Position numbers and translations under genes: made by a program
Source: an uncultured Bacteroidales bacterium
GTDB taxonomy: Bacteria > Bacteroidota > Bacteroidia > Bacteroidales > P3
Reading direction: 5' to 3'
Assembly: GCA_900320975.1 (NCBI GenBank)
Contig: ONUE01000002.1
Coordinates: forward strand, 1-64,000
DNA length: 64,000 bases
Shown here: positions 8,263 through 17,175 of the stretch, one piece after another
Numbering within the stretch: position 1 is the first letter of the stretch
Layout of the letters: each line of letters opens with the position of its first letter
The notes under the pieces: generated by a model
Database searches by the model: none
What the model was told of the DNA's origin: nothing
The model's input: only the letters and a program-made list of their open reading frames with translations

Positions 8263-8757
8263 CTAATGTGATTTCTTGGGGAACCACGGCCAAGTACGGT
8301 TCACCCTCTTGCAGTAGGCATCATATTCCTCGCCGTAGAGGTCATGCAGCCATCTCTCCTCCGTGAGTTTCATCATCACGGCCATCAACGCCCAGAAGAT
8401 GAACGGAAGCACCAGCAGCCATAGGTTCCCCGCAAACAATGAGACCCCGATGCAGAAGAACATCCAGCCAACATAGAGCGGATTGCGCACCCAGGCATAT
8501 ATGCCGCCAGTAACAAGTGTGTTGTTCTTGATACCGTCGTCAATCTTGTCGAAAAAGAAAGCATAGCCCCAGATGAAGGCTCCCAAAACAGCCACCATTA
8601 TCCCCACTACGAGCATGGGAATCTTCAACGCCGGAACCAGGCCACTATCAAGACAACCCTTTGCGGACAGTATCATACCTACGGCAGTAAGCGCCACAAT
8701 CACGGCCACATAAAATGGGCCGATGCCGAAGAACGGAAGGTGGTCTTTCTTTGTCAT
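8263..8757 (-). CDS. Membrane isoprenylcysteine-type carboxyl methyltransferase family protein
   Basis: Small integral membrane protein with about four hydrophobic segments and the ICMT/PEMT family signature: GGIYAWVRNPLYVGW in the centre and EERWLHDLYGEEYDAYCKRV near the end. The conserved RxPxYxG and the C-terminal E..L...G..Y..Y are S-adenosylmethionine-binding features of this class. The substrate is unknown; family members methylate lipids, prenyl-cysteines or small molecules at the membrane. I use the ATG at 8757 (MTKKDHLPFFGIGPFYV); an in-frame ATG at 8793, four bases after the previous stop, would add twelve polar residues. It is the last gene of the operon that begins at 13654, so it likely modifies something handled by the ABC pair. 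Confidence 0.8.
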   Translation of the reverse strand: MTKKDHLPFFGIGPFYVAVIVALTAVGMILSAKGCLDSGLVPALKIPMLVVGIMVAVLGAFIWGYAFFFDKIDDGIKNNTLVTGGIYAWVRNPLYVGWMFFCIGVSLFAGNLWLLVLPFIFWALMAVMMKLTEERWLHDLYGEEYDAYCKRVNRTWPWFPKKSH

Positions 8758-8796
8758 TGCCAAATACTCTTTATGCGTTTCTCTTTTCCCCAAAGG

Positions 8797-9564
8797 TTAT
8801 TTCTTCCCCGTTAATATCGCGCTGCCGCCGAGAGCCATCCATGTGGCCTCCCATGGCGTCATAAACATTCCTTTGGTGGTATTGATAAGTTCCACACGCT
8901 CGTAGCCCATGTTTCTTAGACGCTGCACGAACATCTGCATGTCGCCATACATTTGGTGAGAGAAGATGTCGTGGATAGCGAAGGTGCCGCCCTTCTTCAA
9001 CACCCGCAGCGTCTCCATAAGGATTTCCTGACGGTCACGGCTGGGGATGTTGTGATATACATAGTTGCTGCATACCACATCAAAGGTTTCGTCGGCGAAG
9101 TTGAGCCGTAAGGCATCGCCCTGGGCAAAGGTGACATTGCTTACGCTCTCGGCTTTAGCGTTCTCCTCACAGAGGGCCTTGCTGAAAGAAGAATACTCCG
9201 CCCCCCAGCGGTCGATGCCCATCATCCGGGCCTGTGGGTAACGCTTGGCGACGGCGATGGTCAGTGCACCGCTTCCGCAGCCCACATCAAGCCCACAACC
9301 GCCTTCAGGAAGCACGACCTTTTCGGCCACACCGTCGATTATTTGGCGCGACATCTGCCGCTTGCCGTCATAGGAAAAGGCGCAGTACAGCATCACCATC
9401 CACACAGTTATCAACAACAGTACGACGGTGAGAACGAGGAATACTATTTTCAGTATGGTTTTCAGCGTTCCTGCGGCAAGCAGGCCACTCACACCGAAGA
9501 CAAGGAACAGCACTAAGCATACGGCACATCCCGCTGCCATCCCCCAAATCATGCCTTTTGGCAT
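8797..9564 (-). CDS. Membrane-anchored class I SAM-dependent methyltransferase
   Basis: Two N-terminal transmembrane helices precede a Rossmann methyltransferase domain with motif I GLDVGCGSGALTIAVAKRYP, GIDRWG, VTFAQGDALRLNF, DVVCSNYVYHNI and VLKKGGTFAIHDIF. The substrate is unknown. The start at 9564 (MPKGMIWGMAAG) is the first sensible Met; 9552 is also possible. The same frame stays open to 9675 and overlaps the end of the ABC gene, and WGGIKNW just before the Met may still be genuine coding sequence, so the true start may have been lost in a small deletion at the junction. It is followed by a second methyltransferase of the ICMT type, an unusual pair. Confidence 0.78.
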   Translation of the reverse strand: MPKGMIWGMAAGCAVCLVLFLVFGVSGLLAAGTLKTILKIVFLVLTVVLLLITVWMVMLYCAFSYDGKRQMSRQIIDGVAEKVVLPEGGCGLDVGCGSGALTIAVAKRYPQARMMGIDRWGAEYSSFSKALCEENAKAESVSNVTFAQGDALRLNFADETFDVVCSNYVYHNIPSRDRQEILMETLRVLKKGGTFAIHDIFSHQMYGDMQMFVQRLRNMGYERVELINTTKGMFMTPWEATWMALGGSAILTGKK

Positions 9565-11299
9565 CCAATTCTTGATTCCACCCCAGAGCACCTTGCTGAA
9601 GCTCCTGCATCTTCTTGTAGAAGCCGCCCGAAGCGGTGAGGTCGGCAGGAGTGCCACATTCCGCAACGCGGCCATCTTTCAGCACCACTATCTTGTCGGC
9701 ACCAGCGACGGTGCGCATACGGTGGGCGATGATGATGACGGTCTTGTCCTTGACCAGGCGCGACAGCGACTCCTGAATGAAGGTCTCGTTCTCGACGTCG
9801 AGCGACGCGGTAGCCTCGTCCAGCAGGATGATGGGGGCATTTTTGAGGAAGGCGCGGGCAATGGAGATTCGCTGCCGCTCGCCGCCTGAGAGTTCGCTGC
9901 CGTTCTCTCCGATAAGGCTGTTCCAGCCGTCTGGCATTTTCTCGGCAAAAGCATCGACGTGCGCCAGACGGGCAGCGGCGATGACATCCTCGTCGGTGGC
10001 ATCCTTGCGGCCGATGCGGATGTTCTCCAGCACGGTGTTGTTGAAAAGCGTGACATCCTGGAAGACGATGGAATAGAGGCTCATCAGCGTCTCTGGGTCA
10101 ATCTTGGAGATATCCATTCCGCCGACGGTGATGGTGCCGGAGGGAATATCCCAGAATCGGGATGCCAGTCGTGAGACGGTGGTCTTGCCGGAGCCAGAGG
10201 GTCCGATGAGTGCCGTCACCTCGCCCTGACGGGCGGTGAAGGATACGCCGTCGAGGACGGTCTCTGTGGTGTCGTAGGCAAAATGGACATCCTTGAATTC
10301 GACATCGTAGCCCTTGTTGGAGAGCGACTCCACGCCCCGCTGCTCCTCGTGGCAAAGGATTTCGTCCATGCGCTCGCACTGGATACCCAGCGAGACGACG
10401 GCACCAAGATTGATGAGGGAGCCAGACATGGGGTCGTAGAGACGGGAAGCCACCAGTAGGAACATAAACAGGGTAAGCACATTGAGGCCACCTGCCGCCA
10501 GCAGATAGGCTCCCGTCAGAGCTACGGTGGCGATACCCAGTTTGAGGACCATCTGGCCGCTCACTACAAAGTAGGCAACACCCAGCTCTGCCTCTATGGC
10601 GCGTTTCTCGACAAGGTCAATACGGGGGAAGAGGTCATCGAGGTACTTCTTCTCGGCATCGTTGGCACGGATGTCCTGAAAAGCTTCCAGCCCTTCTTGA
10701 ATGTGATCGGCGAGGGCGACCTTGGCCTGAACGTTGCGGCGGTTGTAGCGGTTCTGGAACTTGGCGGAGAAGAGTACGATGGCAATGGCTATCGGGATGA
10801 CCCAGACGGCTGCGAGAGCCATGCGCCAATCAAAGAAGAAGAGGCTGATGCCGATAAGGGTGGTGGAAATCATCGAGCCGATAAGTTCCGGCACCCAGTG
10901 CGAAGTGCCCGTCTCGATGGTGGCGGCGTCGGCCATGATGGTGCTGGTGAGGTCGGCGAGGTCTTTCTTGCCGAAGAACGAGAGCGGCAGGCGGCGCAGC
11001 TTCTCGGCCAGCGCGATACGGCGGCGACCGCTCTCAAGATAGACGGAGGTGAACTGCTTGTTGTATTTGATGAACTCCATAACCGCTATTGCCACGAGGC
11101 AGAGCGCGATTTTCCACACATAGCCCCAAGTATCGAGCGTATTGCCTTCCAGCAAGTCTTTCACAAGGAAGAAGAGAAGTCCGACTGGCAGCATGAGGAC
11201 GATGTCCATTCCAGCGCTGGCCAGACAGGATTTCACGAGGTCGCGGGCACCCTGCTGCGAAAGGGCGTATTTATGACGTAGTGTATCGATGATGCTCAT
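9368..11299 (-). CDS. ABC half-transporter, permease plus ATPase (second subunit)
   Basis: Six-helix permease domain (about residues 28-300) fused to an ATPase: Walker A GPSGSGKT (366-373), Q-loop VFQD, signature LSGGERQR (470-477), Walker B IILLDEATASLD, H-loop AHRM. All catalytic residues are intact. The start at 11299 (MSIIDTLRHKY) overlaps the stop of the preceding ABC gene as ATGA, a sign of translational coupling. Normal homologues end near residue 570, after YKKMQELQQ. Here a further 70 or so residues of unnatural composition run over the methyltransferase gene, so the real stop was probably near 9590 and has been lost by an indel. It very likely pairs with the 11296-13056 product as a heterodimer. 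Confidence 0.87.
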   Translation of the reverse strand: MSIIDTLRHKYALSQQGARDLVKSCLASAGMDIVLMLPVGLLFFLVKDLLEGNTLDTWGYVWKIALCLVAIAVMEFIKYNKQFTSVYLESGRRRIALAEKLRRLPLSFFGKKDLADLTSTIMADAATIETGTSHWVPELIGSMISTTLIGISLFFFDWRMALAAVWVIPIAIAIVLFSAKFQNRYNRRNVQAKVALADHIQEGLEAFQDIRANDAEKKYLDDLFPRIDLVEKRAIEAELGVAYFVVSGQMVLKLGIATVALTGAYLLAAGGLNVLTLFMFLLVASRLYDPMSGSLINLGAVVSLGIQCERMDEILCHEEQRGVESLSNKGYDVEFKDVHFAYDTTETVLDGVSFTARQGEVTALIGPSGSGKTTVSRLASRFWDIPSGTITVGGMDISKIDPETLMSLYSIVFQDVTLFNNTVLENIRIGRKDATDEDVIAAARLAHVDAFAEKMPDGWNSLIGENGSELSGGERQRISIARAFLKNAPIILLDEATASLDVENETFIQESLSRLVKDKTVIIIAHRMRTVAGADKIVVLKDGRVAECGTPADLTASGGFYKKMQELQQGALGWNQELDAKRHDLGDGSGMCRMLSAVPCLRCEWPACRRNAENHTENSIPRSHRRTVVDNCVDGDAVLRLFL

Positions 11300-13056
11300 T
11301 TGATGTTCCATTTGACAGATTCGACATATTGTTTCCACATAGCAGCGTACTTGCCCTCTTTGGCGAGCAGCTGAGTGTGCGTCCCCTGTTCGGCGATGCG
11401 CCCCTCTTCGAGCACATAGATGCAGTCGGCACCTGTGACGGAAGAAAGGCGGTGTGCCACCATCACAATGGTCTTGCCGCTCTCGGCCATCTGTGAGAAG
11501 GCTTGCTGGACACGCGTCTCGTTGTCGGGGTCGGCAAAGGCTGTGGCCTCGTCGAGGATAACAATGGGCGTATCCTTGAGCATCACGCGGGCGATGGCTA
11601 CACGCTGCTGCTCACCGCCGGAGAGGTAGGTGCCTTTGGTTCCTATGACGGTGTCGATGCCCTGCGGCAGCTTGGCGACGATGTCATCGCACTGTGCTTG
11701 GTGCAGGGCTTCCAGTACCTCCTCACGCGTTGCATCGGGTCGTCCCAAGCGAACATTCTCCAGAATGCTGGTCTTCAGCAGGCGGCTGTCCTGGAAGACG
11801 AAGGAAATCCGGTTCATCAAATCCTGCTTCCGGATGTGGCGTATGTCCACGCCGCCCAGAGTGATGGAGCCTTCCGTGACATCGAAGAAGCGTGCCATCA
11901 GGCTGGCCGTCGTGGTCTTGCCACCACCAGAAGGTCCTACAAAGGCAATCTTCTGCCCGGGTTCCACTTTCAGCGAGATGCCATCCACGGCAAAGCATGA
12001 GCCATTGGGATAGCGGAAACGGACATCCTTGAGTTCCATCTCGTTGTCCTTCGGCAGTTGGGCATCCTCTGGATTCTTCAGCGGGTCTATGGCCAGGATG
12101 CGGCCGGTCTTATCCAACGCCTCGGCCACAATCATCTCGTTCTCGCTGGAGAACATAATGCGATTGAGCGTGACAGCTATAGCCGGGGTGATGATAATAT
12201 AGTAGAGCAGGTTCAGCAGGTATTCGCCGTCCACATTGCCATTCTTGGCCACCACAAGCGTCAAGCCGATGAGCACGGCAAAGGACGCATTGACAAACGT
12301 GGTGTAGAGCGTCATCGGCAAACGCAGGTCTATTGTGTAGGCAATGACCCATTTACTGTACTGGTCGATGGAGTCTTTGAAACGCTTGAAGGAGAAAACC
12401 GACTGGCCAAAGGTCTTCACCACCGGGATGCCGCGGACATACTCCACAGCCTCGTTCGACATGGCGTCCAGTGCCTTGTTGTACTCTCCCATCTTTCTTT
12501 TCAGCGTGGGACCGGTCATCAGCGAGATCATTACGATGAGAGCCAGCACTACCGTTGCCAGACACAGAAGTCCCATCCGCCAGCCGAAGAGGAACATCAG
12601 TACCGCCAGCCCCACTATCGTGGCATACATGCCCGCCTTGTCGGGAAGCTGGTGGGCAAGGTATGTCTCCGTCGATTGGGTGGATTCCTGTACCCATTTG
12701 CGCACTTTGCCGCTGCCGAGGCTATCAAGGAAGCCTATGGGCAAAGTCATAATATGCTGCATCAATGTTTTCCGCATATTGGCGGCGATGCGGAAGGCTG
12801 CTATATGCGAACACATCAAGCCACCAAAATAGACCAGGATAGAGGCTATGGCAAACGCCACGGCCATCCAGCCGAAGTGGGCGATGCGGCTGTAGTCGCC
12901 GGCTATCACATCGCGAAGAATAGCCCAGATGTAAAGGAAAGGAGCGAGGGCCAACAACTGGCTGAGGCCCGCAATAGCTAAGGACAGGTATGTCAACACC
13001 TTTTTTTTTCCGGCGTAGACAAGTAGTTGGGGCAGGAGCTTTTCTTTCTTTTCCAT
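11296..13056 (-). CDS. ABC half-transporter, permease plus ATPase (first subunit)
   Basis: 586-residue half-transporter of the exporter fold: a six-helix domain (about 20-300), then Walker A GPSGGGKT (374-381), Q-loop FVFQDS, signature LSGGEQQR (479-486), Walker B IVILDEATAF with the catalytic Glu, and H-loop AHRL. It lies 13 bp after the ECF S-component-like gene and overlaps the second ABC gene by 4 bp. Pairs of such half-transporters next to Trep_Strep/MptD-type membrane proteins are known. Some exporter-fold pairs (IrtAB, YbtPQ) actually import siderophores, so direction of transport is open. Substrate unknown. Confidence 0.9.
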   Translation of the reverse strand: MEKKEKLLPQLLVYAGKKKVLTYLSLAIAGLSQLLALAPFLYIWAILRDVIAGDYSRIAHFGWMAVAFAIASILVYFGGLMCSHIAAFRIAANMRKTLMQHIMTLPIGFLDSLGSGKVRKWVQESTQSTETYLAHQLPDKAGMYATIVGLAVLMFLFGWRMGLLCLATVVLALIVMISLMTGPTLKRKMGEYNKALDAMSNEAVEYVRGIPVVKTFGQSVFSFKRFKDSIDQYSKWVIAYTIDLRLPMTLYTTFVNASFAVLIGLTLVVAKNGNVDGEYLLNLLYYIIITPAIAVTLNRIMFSSENEMIVAEALDKTGRILAIDPLKNPEDAQLPKDNEMELKDVRFRYPNGSCFAVDGISLKVEPGQKIAFVGPSGGGKTTTASLMARFFDVTEGSITLGGVDIRHIRKQDLMNRISFVFQDSRLLKTSILENVRLGRPDATREEVLEALHQAQCDDIVAKLPQGIDTVIGTKGTYLSGGEQQRVAIARVMLKDTPIVILDEATAFADPDNETRVQQAFSQMAESGKTIVMVAHRLSSVTGADCIYVLEEGRIAEQGTHTQLLAKEGKYAAMWKQYVESVKWNIK

Positions 13057-13069
13057 AATAATGATTTCA

Positions 13070-13654
13070 TTATTTCAGTAATGCAGCAGACTTCTTCATC
13101 GCACGTTCTGCCAGTCTCATGGCGAGGATGGCGACGGGGATGGTCAGAATCAGCACTATAATCAGCATGGGAATGTTCTCTATAACCGGCAGCATCAGCT
13201 GGTCGTACCCCGCAGGCATCTCCTCGACAGCAGCCTCCAGCGAGCCTTCAGTGTCCGTCCACCAATGAAGTGTGTAAACGAAGAACGAGAAAGCAAAAGG
13301 CACAAAGCTCCAGCGGACGCCTTTTAATGTATTGTAACCTTTCACTTTTCTTATAATCTCGGCCAATGCCGTCAGAACCACCGTGCCGACAATGTAAGGC
13401 ACATCCGCTTCGCCGACAATCAGGAACAGCACGAGAATGAAGCCATTGAGGACCGTCGCCGCACCAAAGCCACGAATGAGCGTGCTGGTGTAGAGATAGA
13501 TGAACGCCGTCAGCAGCGGCAAGGCCGCGCCGATATAGGCATAGCATGCAGGGTGTATGGCACCGCTTGAAGCACAGAGAATGAACGTGGCGAGATAGGC
13601 CACCGCCATCAGGGCAACGATGGCTACTTTTTTAAAGGTCAGTTTTTTATCCAT
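13070..13654 (-). CDS. MptD/Trep_Strep family putative ECF transporter S component
   Basis: 194-residue integral membrane protein with five or six hydrophobic segments, resembling the Trep_Strep/MptD family of putative substrate-binding S components (NGFILVLFLIVGEADVPYIV, ALAEIIRKVKGYNTLKG, YTLHWWTDTEG). S components normally bind a vitamin or metal and work with an EcfT-EcfA module. No EcfT or EcfA is visible here; the neighbours are two ABC half-exporters instead. First gene of the operon, promoter box at 13680-13687. Family assignment is by remembered pattern, moderately sure. Confidence 0.75.
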   Translation of the reverse strand: MDKKLTFKKVAIVALMAVAYLATFILCASSGAIHPACYAYIGAALPLLTAFIYLYTSTLIRGFGAATVLNGFILVLFLIVGEADVPYIVGTVVLTALAEIIRKVKGYNTLKGVRWSFVPFAFSFFVYTLHWWTDTEGSLEAAVEEMPAGYDQLMLPVIENIPMLIIVLILTIPVAILAMRLAERAMKKSAALLK

Positions 13655-13679
13655 GATATTGTTGTTTTGAATTCTGCTG

Positions 13680-13687
13680 CAAAATTA
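13680..13687 (-). promoter_or_regulatory. -7 box of the ECF/ABC operon
   Basis: On the minus strand TAATTTTG matches TAnnTTTG, 26 bp upstream of the start at 13654. No clear upstream TTTG box. Confidence 0.5.
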
Positions 13688-13781
13688 CTTGCACGCCGGA
13701 AACCCCACAATACCCAGAAATGATGATTTTTTCAAGCTCTCCGCGCTTCCACCCCCCTCCCCTCACCGTTTCCTCACCGCA

Positions 13782-13896
13782 CCCTCTCCGTCTGTTCTAC
13801 GGTTGTATACCGGTTGTTTTACGGTTGTTCTACGGTTATAAAGCGTTAAACAACCGTTATACAACCGTAGAACAACCGTTAAACAGACGGAGAGGG
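13782..13896. repeat. Long imperfect palindrome of 11-bp units (copy 2)
   Basis: Left arm: CCCTCTCCGTCT, then four units GTTCTACGGTT, GTATACCGGTT, GTTTTACGGTT, GTTCTACGGTT. The right arm carries the inverted units AACCGTTATAC, AACCGTAGAAC, AACCGTTAAAC and ends AGACGGAGAGGG. It is the longest copy, with one more unit per arm. It lies between the divergent ECF/ABC operon and korAB. Confidence 0.88.
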
Positions 13897-13987
13897 GGCG
13901 ATGGGGAGAGGCAGGAAAGCAGGTGTGGAGGCGGTGAGAAAAGCGGCGGGGGACATGGTGGGTGAAGGCGGTGAAAATGGTGGCGGA

Positions 13988-14053
13988 GGGTGATGAAACT
14001 ACGGTTGGAAGGGGATGAAACTGCGGCTGAAAGAGGGTGAAACTGCGGTTGAA
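13988..14053. repeat. Three tandem GATGAAACTGCGGTTGAA-like repeats upstream of korAB
   Basis: Three degenerate units of 20-24 bp, each containing TGAAACTRCGGYTGRAA, directly upstream of the korA promoter (within 10 bp of its -33 box). They could be regulator binding sites. The rest of 13897-13987 is G/A-rich with no other recognisable element. Confidence 0.75.
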
Positions 14054-14061
14054 ATTTTTTT

Positions 14062-14092
14062 TTTGCAGGGTAATTTTTATTTACTATATTTG
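14062..14092 (+). promoter_or_regulatory. Promoter of korAB
   Basis: TTTG (14062-14065), 19-nt spacer, TATATTTG (14085-14092): full Bacteroidota consensus, 43 bp before the korA ATG. Confidence 0.8.
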
Positions 14093-14135
14093 CACTTTCA
14101 AAAATAAACAAATAACAAATAAACATATAAATAAT

Positions 14136-15967
14136 ATGTCAGAAAATCAGATAGTTAATAAAGAGGACCTTGTGGTCCGATTTGCTGGCGACTCGGGTGA
14201 CGGCATGCAGCTTAGCGGCACGTTGTTCTCCGACGCTTCGGCCCTGACCGGAAACGACATCGCCACCTTCCCCGATTATCCCGCCGAGATCCGTGCCCCG
14301 CACAACACCATCGCCGGTGTCTCCGGCTACCAGGTGCATGTGGGTAACCACATCTACAGCTCGGGCGACAAGTGCGACATACTGGTGGCCATGAACCCCG
14401 CTGCCTTCAAGTCGCAGCTGAAGTGGGCCAAGAAGGGTGCCACCGTCATCGTCGACGTCGACACTTTCACCGACGAGGCCATGGAGAAGGCCGGCTACAA
14501 GGAGAACCCCTTCACCGACGAGCTGGAGCGCGCCTATACCATCATCAAAGCCCCCATCACTTCATTCACGGAGAAGATCGGTGACGCCCAGGGCGTCGAC
14601 AAGAAGACTGCCGACAAGAGCCGCAACATGTTCGCTCTCGGTATCATCTTCTATGCCACCCACAAGACTCTCGACCATACCTTTGCCTATCTGGAGCGCA
14701 AGTTCGCCAAGAAGCCCGCTGTCATCACGCTGAACAAGGCTGTGCTGACCGAGGGTTATGAATATGCCGACAAGCTGGAGGTGATGCACTCGCACATCTT
14801 CGAGGTTGCCCACGCCGACCAGATGGAGAAGGGCCGCTACCGCAACATCACCGGTAACGTGGCCACCGCCTGGGGTCTGCTCGCCGCCTCGGAGAAGAGC
14901 GGCCGCCGCCTCTTCCTGGGCTCCTACCCCATCACCCCCGCCACCGACGTCATGGTCGAGCTGGCCAAGCACAAGAGCCTCGGTGCCCGCGTCTTCCAGG
15001 CTGAAGACGAGATCGCCGGTGTCTGCTCCGCCATCGGCGCCAGCTATGCCGGTGCCCTGGCCTGCACCAGCACCTCCGGCCCCGGTCTGTCGCTGAAGAG
15101 CGAGGCCCTGGGTCTTGCCGTGATGACCGAGCTGCCGCTCGTCGTCGTCGACGTGCAGCGCGGCGGCCCCTCGACGGGTCTGCCCACCAAGACTGAGCAG
15201 AGCGACCTCGACCAGGCCCTCTACGGCCGCAACGGCGAGGCTCCCCTCGTGGTTGTCGCCGCCTCGAGCAGCGCCAACTGCTTCTACTGGGCCTTCAACG
15301 CCGCCAAGATCGCCCTCGAGCACATGACCCCCGTCATCCTGCTCACCGACGGCTATCTGGGCAACGGCAGCCAGCTGTTCAAGATCCCCAGCATGAAGGA
15401 CATGCCCGAAATCAAGCCGCGTCTGGCCAAGGAGAACGACCCGAACTACCGTCCGTTCCGCCGCGACGAGGAGAAGTTCGCCCGTGAGTGGGCTCTGCCC
15501 GGCATGGAAGGCCTGAGCCACCGCGTCGGCGGCCTCGAGAAGTGCCCCGACGGTCCTCTGAGCACCGACCCCGAGAACCACGCCCTGATGACCAAGAACC
15601 GCCAGGAGAAGGTCAACCGCGTGGCCAACTACATCCCCGACCAGGAGGTGACCGGCGCCAAAGACGCCGACCTGCTCGTGGTTGGCTGGGGCGGCACCAG
15701 CGGTGCACTGACCCTCGCCGTAGAGGAGATGAACAACGAAGGCAAGAAGGTGGCCTACACCCACTTCAACTACATCTGCCCGCTGCCGAAGAACACCGGC
15801 GACATCCTGCGCAAATACAAGAAGATCGTGGTCTGCGAGCTGAACTCGCCGGCTACCTGCGCACCCAGTTCCCGGAGTGCCCCATGACCCAGTACAACAA
15901 GGTGATGGGCCTGCCCTTCGAGGTTGGCGAGCTGAAAGAACACTTCACCAAACTTCTTGAGAAATAA
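14136..15967 (+). CDS. korA: 2-oxoacid:ferredoxin oxidoreductase, fused gamma-alpha subunit, frameshifted near the 3' end
   Basis: Alpha subunit of the thiamine-dependent enzyme that turns 2-oxoglutarate or another 2-oxoacid plus CoA into acyl-CoA, CO2 and reduced ferredoxin. The N-terminal 190 residues are the gamma domain (VVRFAGDSGDGMQLSG, APHNTIAGVSGYQVHVG). The pyrimidine-binding alpha domain follows (YPITPATDVM, FQAEDEIAGVCSAIGASYAG, TSTSGPGLSLKSEALGLAVM, DVQRGGPSTGLPTKTEQSDL). The frame runs to VVCELN at about 15849, where it shifts; the uninterrupted frame stops at 15887. The expected C-terminus (AGYLRTQF, KVMGLPFEVGELKEHF) continues in another frame to 15967. Comparison with the conserved ELNxGQFAGYLR suggests a deletion of about 10 nt. 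korB follows after 68 bp. Gene identity is sure; whether the break is real is not. Confidence 0.9.
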
Positions 15968-16035
15968 AGTTTTAATCTCAATCAGAACTAAAAGAAAGTT
16001 CTGATGGTTCTGATTGAAAAAGAAAAAAGAAAGAT

Positions 16036-17064
16036 ATGGAAAAGCATTTTGTTCCCAAAGCGGATAAAGAATATACCAAGGCTGATTTCCAGAGCGACCA
16101 GATGGTGAAGTGGTGCCCGGGTTGTGGCGACCACGCCATCCTTGCCGCCCTGCTGGCCACCTTCCCCAAGACGGGTTACAAGAAAGAGAACGTGTGCATG
16201 GTTTCCGGTATCGGCTGCTCGAGCCGTATCCCTTACTATGTGGACACCTATGGCTTCCACAGCATCCACGGCCGCGCCTGCGCCATCGCCACGGGTGTGA
16301 AGCTCGCCAACCCCGCACTGAGCGTGTGGGTGAACATGGGCGACGGTGACTCGATGGCCATCGGCGGCAACCACCTCATCCACGCCGTGCGCCGCAACCA
16401 GGACCTGAACATCACCATCTTCAACAACGAGATATATGGCCTCACCAAGGGCCAGTACAGCCCCACCACCAAGTTCGGCCAGGTCACCAAGACCTCGCCC
16501 TACGGCACCATCGACTACCCCTTCAACCCGGGTGAGCTGGTGATGGGCGCCCAGGGCACCTTCTTCGCCCGCACCCTCGACTGCGTGCCGCAGCTGAGCA
16601 CCGACTGCATGACCCGCGCCGCCAAGCACGACGGCTGCTCGGTTGTCGAGGTGCTGCAGAACTGCGTCATCTTCAACGACAAGACGCACGCCGCCATCAC
16701 TGACCGCGCCGTCCGCGACGACCGCACCATCGTGCTGGAGCACGGCAAGCCCATGCTCTTCGGCAAGAACAAGGAGAAAGGTCTGCGCTTCAACGGCCGC
16801 CAGCTGGAGGTTGTCACCCTCGGCGAGAACGGCATCACCATCGACGACATCATGGTGCACGACGAGACCACCGAGGATACCGGCATCCACATGATGCTGG
16901 CCCACATGGGCGGCGACCTGCCCGTGGCTCTCGGCGTCATCCGCAATGTCAAAAAAGTCAGCTACACCCAGCTCTACGAGGAGCAGATGGAAGAGCAGAT
17001 GGCCACCGGCAAATACAAATGCATGGACGACCTGCTCAACAGTGGCGACACCTGGGAGGTGTAA
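16036..17064 (+). CDS. korB: 2-oxoacid:ferredoxin oxidoreductase, beta subunit
   Basis: Beta subunit, which binds thiamine pyrophosphate and passes electrons to ferredoxin. WCPGCGDHAIL (27-37) opens the domain. GIGCSSRIPYY and the TPP/Mg motif MGDGDSMAIGGNHLIHA...NNEIYG (101-134) are complete, and the C-terminal half has VEVLQNC. 342 residues is the normal length for the Kor type. Co-transcribed with korA from the 14062-14092 promoter and ended by the hairpin at 17089-17121. 2-oxoglutarate is the usual substrate of this subfamily in Bacteroidota, but pyruvate or branched 2-oxoacids cannot be excluded. Confidence 0.95.
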   Translation: MEKHFVPKADKEYTKADFQSDQMVKWCPGCGDHAILAALLATFPKTGYKKENVCMVSGIGCSSRIPYYVDTYGFHSIHGRACAIATGVKLANPALSVWVNMGDGDSMAIGGNHLIHAVRRNQDLNITIFNNEIYGLTKGQYSPTTKFGQVTKTSPYGTIDYPFNPGELVMGAQGTFFARTLDCVPQLSTDCMTRAAKHDGCSVVEVLQNCVIFNDKTHAAITDRAVRDDRTIVLEHGKPMLFGKNKEKGLRFNGRQLEVVTLGENGITIDDIMVHDETTEDTGIHMMLAHMGGDLPVALGVIRNVKKVSYTQLYEEQMEEQMATGKYKCMDDLLNSGDTWEV

Positions 17065-17088
17065 ACCTGTTAAGAGTTAACAATTTGA

Positions 17089-17121
17089 GAGGCTGCCAGA
17101 ATTGGCGGCCTCTTTTTTTTT
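17089..17121 (+). terminator. Terminator of korAB
   Basis: GAGGCTGCCA and TGGCGGCCTC form a ten-pair stem (one G-T) with a 4-nt loop, followed by nine T residues. Confidence 0.92.
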
Positions 17122-17151
17122 CTTGCCATTTGGAAAATAATCGTATATTTG
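17122..17151 (+). promoter_or_regulatory. Promoter of the subtilisin-like gene
   Basis: TATATTTG (17144-17151) with CTTG (17122-17125) 18 nt upstream; 24 bp before the ATG at 17176. Confidence 0.65.
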
Positions 17152-17175
17152 CATTTTGTATATAGAACCAATTAT

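Noticed and set aside
13782..13896. 11-bp repeats considered as a CRISPR array
   Set aside because: Units are contiguous without spacers and mirrored in the second arm; no cas genes nearby.
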